DNA of 24,465 bases from an uncultured Alcaligenaceae bacterium. GTDB taxonomy: Bacteria; Pseudomonadota; Gammaproteobacteria; Burkholderiales; Burkholderiaceae_B. Below the pieces are notes generated by a model. It ran no database searches. It worked only from the letters and a program-made list of their open reading frames with translations, and had not been told where the DNA came from. The translations under genes and the position numbers were made by a program. Below are positions 22,565 to 24,465 of this stretch, piece by piece. Within the stretch, counting starts at the first letter, position 1. Every line of letters starts with the position of its first letter. Location of the stretch: contig CALFXX010000078.1 in assembly GCA_937952975.1 (NCBI GenBank), positions 1 to 24,465 of the forward strand, read 5' to 3'.

Positions 22565-23251
22565 ATGGCACTTAAATTATTTGAACTCGTTGGCGCAGAA
22601 AGCAACCGGCCCTTTAGCCCCTATTGCTGGCGAATTCGCATGGCGCTTGCGCATAAAGGACTTGAGGCTGAACTCGTACCTTGGCGTTTTTTAGAGAAGG
22701 CCGCAATCGAACCCAGCGGGCAGGGCAAGGTACCGGTCTTGGTGCACGATGGTAAGTGGGTGTTTGAATCGTGGGAAATCGCTAAGTACCTTGAGGCGCA
22801 GTTTCCAGACCGGCCCTCTTTGTTTGGCGGGCCGCAGGGGCAAGCCTTGAGCCTGGTCTATTCAAATCTGGGCGATGTGCATGCGGGGCAGATCGTACGC
22901 TTTGTCTTGATGGATATCTACAAACATCTGGATGCTGCCAATCAGGCGTATTTTCGTGAAAGTCGCGAGGTGCGCTTTGGCATGAAGCTCGAACAAGTCG
23001 GGCTTGACCGCGACGCTAAGCTGCAAGCGTTTAGGGATAGCCTTGGGCCCTTGAGAAACGTTCTCAAAGTACAGCCGTTTTTTGGCGGAGAAACCCCGTT
23101 GTACGCGGATTACGCCATTTTTGGTCAGTTTCAATGGTCGCGTGCCATCAGTGATTTTGAGTTGTTGGCCGCCGATGATCCGGTCGCGCAATGGCGTACC
23201 CGGTTACTGAATGCGTTTAATGGGATGGCGTTGGCTGCGCCTGCCTATTGA
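22565..23251 (+). CDS. Glutathione S-transferase family protein, LigE/beta-etherase-like
   Basis: The 228-residue cytosolic protein has a thioredoxin-like N-domain with FSPYCWRIRMALAHKG (17-32), the cis-Pro motif GKVPVLV (54-60) and the glutathione-contact ES (68-69) before WEIAKYLE. A helical C-domain follows with FFGGETPLYADYAIFG and DDPVAQWRTRLLNAFNGM. SPYxWR, DGKWVFESW and PDRPSLFGGP strongly recall, from memory, Sphingobium LigE, which cleaves lignin beta-aryl ethers; LigE is longer at the C-terminus. A general GST or maleylpyruvate-isomerase role is also possible. The ribosome-binding site AGGAG is strong. A TTT receptor follows after 72 bp and then a CoA-transferase. Confidence 0.85.
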   Translation: MALKLFELVGAESNRPFSPYCWRIRMALAHKGLEAELVPWRFLEKAAIEPSGQGKVPVLVHDGKWVFESWEIAKYLEAQFPDRPSLFGGPQGQALSLVYSNLGDVHAGQIVRFVLMDIYKHLDAANQAYFRESREVRFGMKLEQVGLDRDAKLQAFRDSLGPLRNVLKVQPFFGGETPLYADYAIFGQFQWSRAISDFELLAADDPVAQWRTRLLNAFNGMALAAPAY

Positions 23252-23323
23252 AGCACTTGAGGTGGCCGCATGGGGTAGGCCAATCCGACAGAAGTTCGAG
23301 CGGAGTGTTAGGAGAGAGGTGCG

Positions 23324-24304
23324 ATGAAAAAAAATATCCTTTCGTGGATGAAGGTTGTGAGTTTGATCGCCGGAGTAGCGCTCTCAATGACGGGCTTTGC
23401 ACAGCCGTACCCCGACAAACCGATTAAATGGATCGTCCCATACCCGCCCGGCGGCACCACCGACGTGGTGGCACGCAGTATCGCGCAAGCGATGGGCGAG
23501 CGCTTGGGTGTGGCGATCGTGATCGAAAACAAGGGTGGCGCCGCCGGTGTGATTGGCATGCAGGCTGTCGCCAAGGCAGCACCGGATGGTTATACCTTTC
23601 TCGTCAGCGATGCGAGCTTAGCGACCGCCCCGAGTTTGAATAAGCAGCTCAGCTTCGATCCACTCAAAGATTTGCAAGCTGTGTTTTTGTTTGTGACCGT
23701 ACCGCATGTGGTGTTAGTGTCACCCACCTCAGGGTTGCAGACGCTCGAAGATTTACTGACTCGCGCTAAACAGCAACCGCAGGCACTGAACTTTGCCTCG
23801 GGTGGGATTGGGTCGCCACTACACCTCGCCGGTGAAGCCTTGCGCACGAGCACTGCGAGTCAGTGGGTGCACGTGCCCTATAAGGGTGGAGGGCCAGCGA
23901 TTGTTGCTGTGATGAGTGGTGATGCGCAGTTGGTCACACCGTCATTGCCCTCGGTGATGGGGCATATCCAGAGCGGCAAACTCAGGGCACTTGCTGTGAC
24001 GTCTACGGTGCGGCTTAACAGTTTGCCTGCCATCCCGAGCGTCGCAGAACTTGGTTATCCCGGTGCTGCCTCAAGCGGGTGGATTGGTCTACACGCTCCC
24101 TCTGGCTTACCTCAGGCAATCGTAGAAAAAACTGAAGCCGCAGCACGACTCGCCATGGCTGACATATCGTTGACCAAACGCTTGCTCGAGCAGGGTGCTG
24201 ACTTAGCTGTAGACCCCTCGGCGTCAGCCTATGCAGCATTTGTTGCAAGCGAGGCCAAGCGCTGGGAAATCATCGTAAAAGCTGCCGGCATTCAGCCTGA
24301 ATAA
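23324..24304 (+). CDS. TTT/Bug-family periplasmic solute receptor (third copy)
   Basis: The 326-residue exported receptor has a Lys-rich start and hydrophobic signal core with likely cleavage after GFA (about 26). Typical motifs are YPDKPIKWIVPYPPGGTTD, VVARSIAQAMGE, KAAPDGYTFLVSDAS, WVHVPYKGGGPA and LPAIPSVAELGYPG. The Asp of the TTD segment sits in the usual ligand-contact loop. It should capture a carboxylate for uptake, yet no TctAB genes are adjacent. GGAG and GAGG upstream of the ATG give a good ribosome-binding site. A CaiB-type CoA-transferase starts 18 bp after the stop, a pairing often seen in Burkholderiales, suggesting the captured acid is activated to its CoA ester (inference). 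Confidence 0.92.
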   Translation: MKKNILSWMKVVSLIAGVALSMTGFAQPYPDKPIKWIVPYPPGGTTDVVARSIAQAMGERLGVAIVIENKGGAAGVIGMQAVAKAAPDGYTFLVSDASLATAPSLNKQLSFDPLKDLQAVFLFVTVPHVVLVSPTSGLQTLEDLLTRAKQQPQALNFASGGIGSPLHLAGEALRTSTASQWVHVPYKGGGPAIVAVMSGDAQLVTPSLPSVMGHIQSGKLRALAVTSTVRLNSLPAIPSVAELGYPGAASSGWIGLHAPSGLPQAIVEKTEAAARLAMADISLTKRLLEQGADLAVDPSASAYAAFVASEAKRWEIIVKAAGIQPE

Positions 24305-24322
24305 TTAAAGGAATTAAACGTG

Positions 24323-24465
24323 ATGACCGCTTTTCAATCCGACGCCTCGTGCCCCTTAGACGGTTTGGTTGTGCTTGATCTGACCCGCTTAGTGGCAGGC
24401 AACATGCTGAGTCTGCAACTCGCAGATTTTGGTGCAGAGGTGATCAAGATCGAACAACCCGGTAA
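24323..24465 (+). CDS. CaiB/BaiF family CoA-transferase (N-terminal fragment, cut by window edge)
   Basis: The first 47 codons are visible from the ATG at 24323; an in-frame GTG directly before it (24320) is an alternative, and AAAGGA lies just upstream. The sequence has DGLVVLDLTRLVAGNMLSLQ and LADFGAEVIKIEQPG, the CoA-binding N-terminal motif of CaiB/BaiF enzymes. The catalytic Asp is beyond the window. It differs clearly from the CoA-transferase at the left edge, so the two are separate genes. It is probably co-transcribed with the GST and TTT receptor. Substrate unknown. Confidence 0.87.
   Translation, partial: MTAFQSDASCPLDGLVVLDLTRLVAGNMLSLQLADFGAEVIKIEQPG

Noticed and set aside
22464..22694. 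76-codon plus-strand frame entering the GST gene
   Set aside because: It runs out of frame into the GST coding region and has no good ribosome-binding site.
1..24465. CRISPR arrays, transposases, prophage or toxin-antitoxin genes
   Set aside because: I looked for regular repeats and hallmark proteins on both strands and saw none.

Overview
The window reads as a chromosomal catabolic and transport region of a betaproteobacterium, most likely Burkholderiales and probably Alcaligenaceae-like. This is inferred from three Bug/TTT-type periplasmic solute receptors, each beside a different metabolic enzyme, from CaiB-type CoA-transferases at both window edges, and from a NodT/RND efflux operon. Base composition looks mid-50s % GC by eye (not computed). 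I see no rRNA, tRNA, insertion sequence, integrase, CRISPR array or phage gene. Every recognised gene appears intact except the two cut by the window ends.

Layout. (1) 1-4666, minus strand: dadA-like D-amino-acid dehydrogenase, a CDF metal exporter, then leuC-leuD followed by the start of a CaiB/BaiF CoA-transferase. No leuB is present, so the dehydratase may belong to a dicarboxylate pathway rather than leucine synthesis. (2) 4857-6819, plus: D-2-hydroxyacid dehydrogenase plus a TTT receptor. (3) 6946-12773, plus: a complete tripartite efflux operon in the order outer-membrane channel, adaptor, RND pump. (4) 12909-14387, plus: a 3-hydroxyisobutyrate/L-threonate-dehydrogenase-like enzyme and a carboxymuconolactone-decarboxylase-like protein without the redox cysteines. 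(5) 22182-14396, minus: SDR, thiolase, acyl-CoA synthetase, a second D-2-hydroxyacid dehydrogenase, an adducin-like class II aldolase homologue, a LigI-like amidohydrolase and a TTT receptor. (6) 22565-24465, plus and divergent from block 5: a LigE-like glutathione S-transferase, a third TTT receptor and the start of a second CoA-transferase.

How they may work together (inference): blocks 5 and 6 look like an uptake-and-degradation island for an organic acid, possibly aromatic or lignin-derived. TTT receptors would capture the acid, ligase and CoA-transferases activate it, SDR and thiolase carry out beta-oxidation-type steps, and hydrolase, GST and hydroxyacid dehydrogenases process side intermediates. 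No acyl-CoA dehydrogenase, hydratase or ring-cleavage enzyme is in view, so the route is incomplete here and the substrate is unknown.

The most interesting non-coding signal is a pair of perfectly interleaved stems (7 and 8 bp) between the aldolase and amidohydrolase genes. It has the loop geometry of a classical H-type pseudoknot on the transcribed strand. Other signals are a perfect 17-bp palindrome in the SDR/GST divergent promoter region, a 14-bp palindrome before the threonate-dehydrogenase-like gene, direct repeats 21 bp apart before the efflux operon, and a duplicated gene end at 13782-13819.
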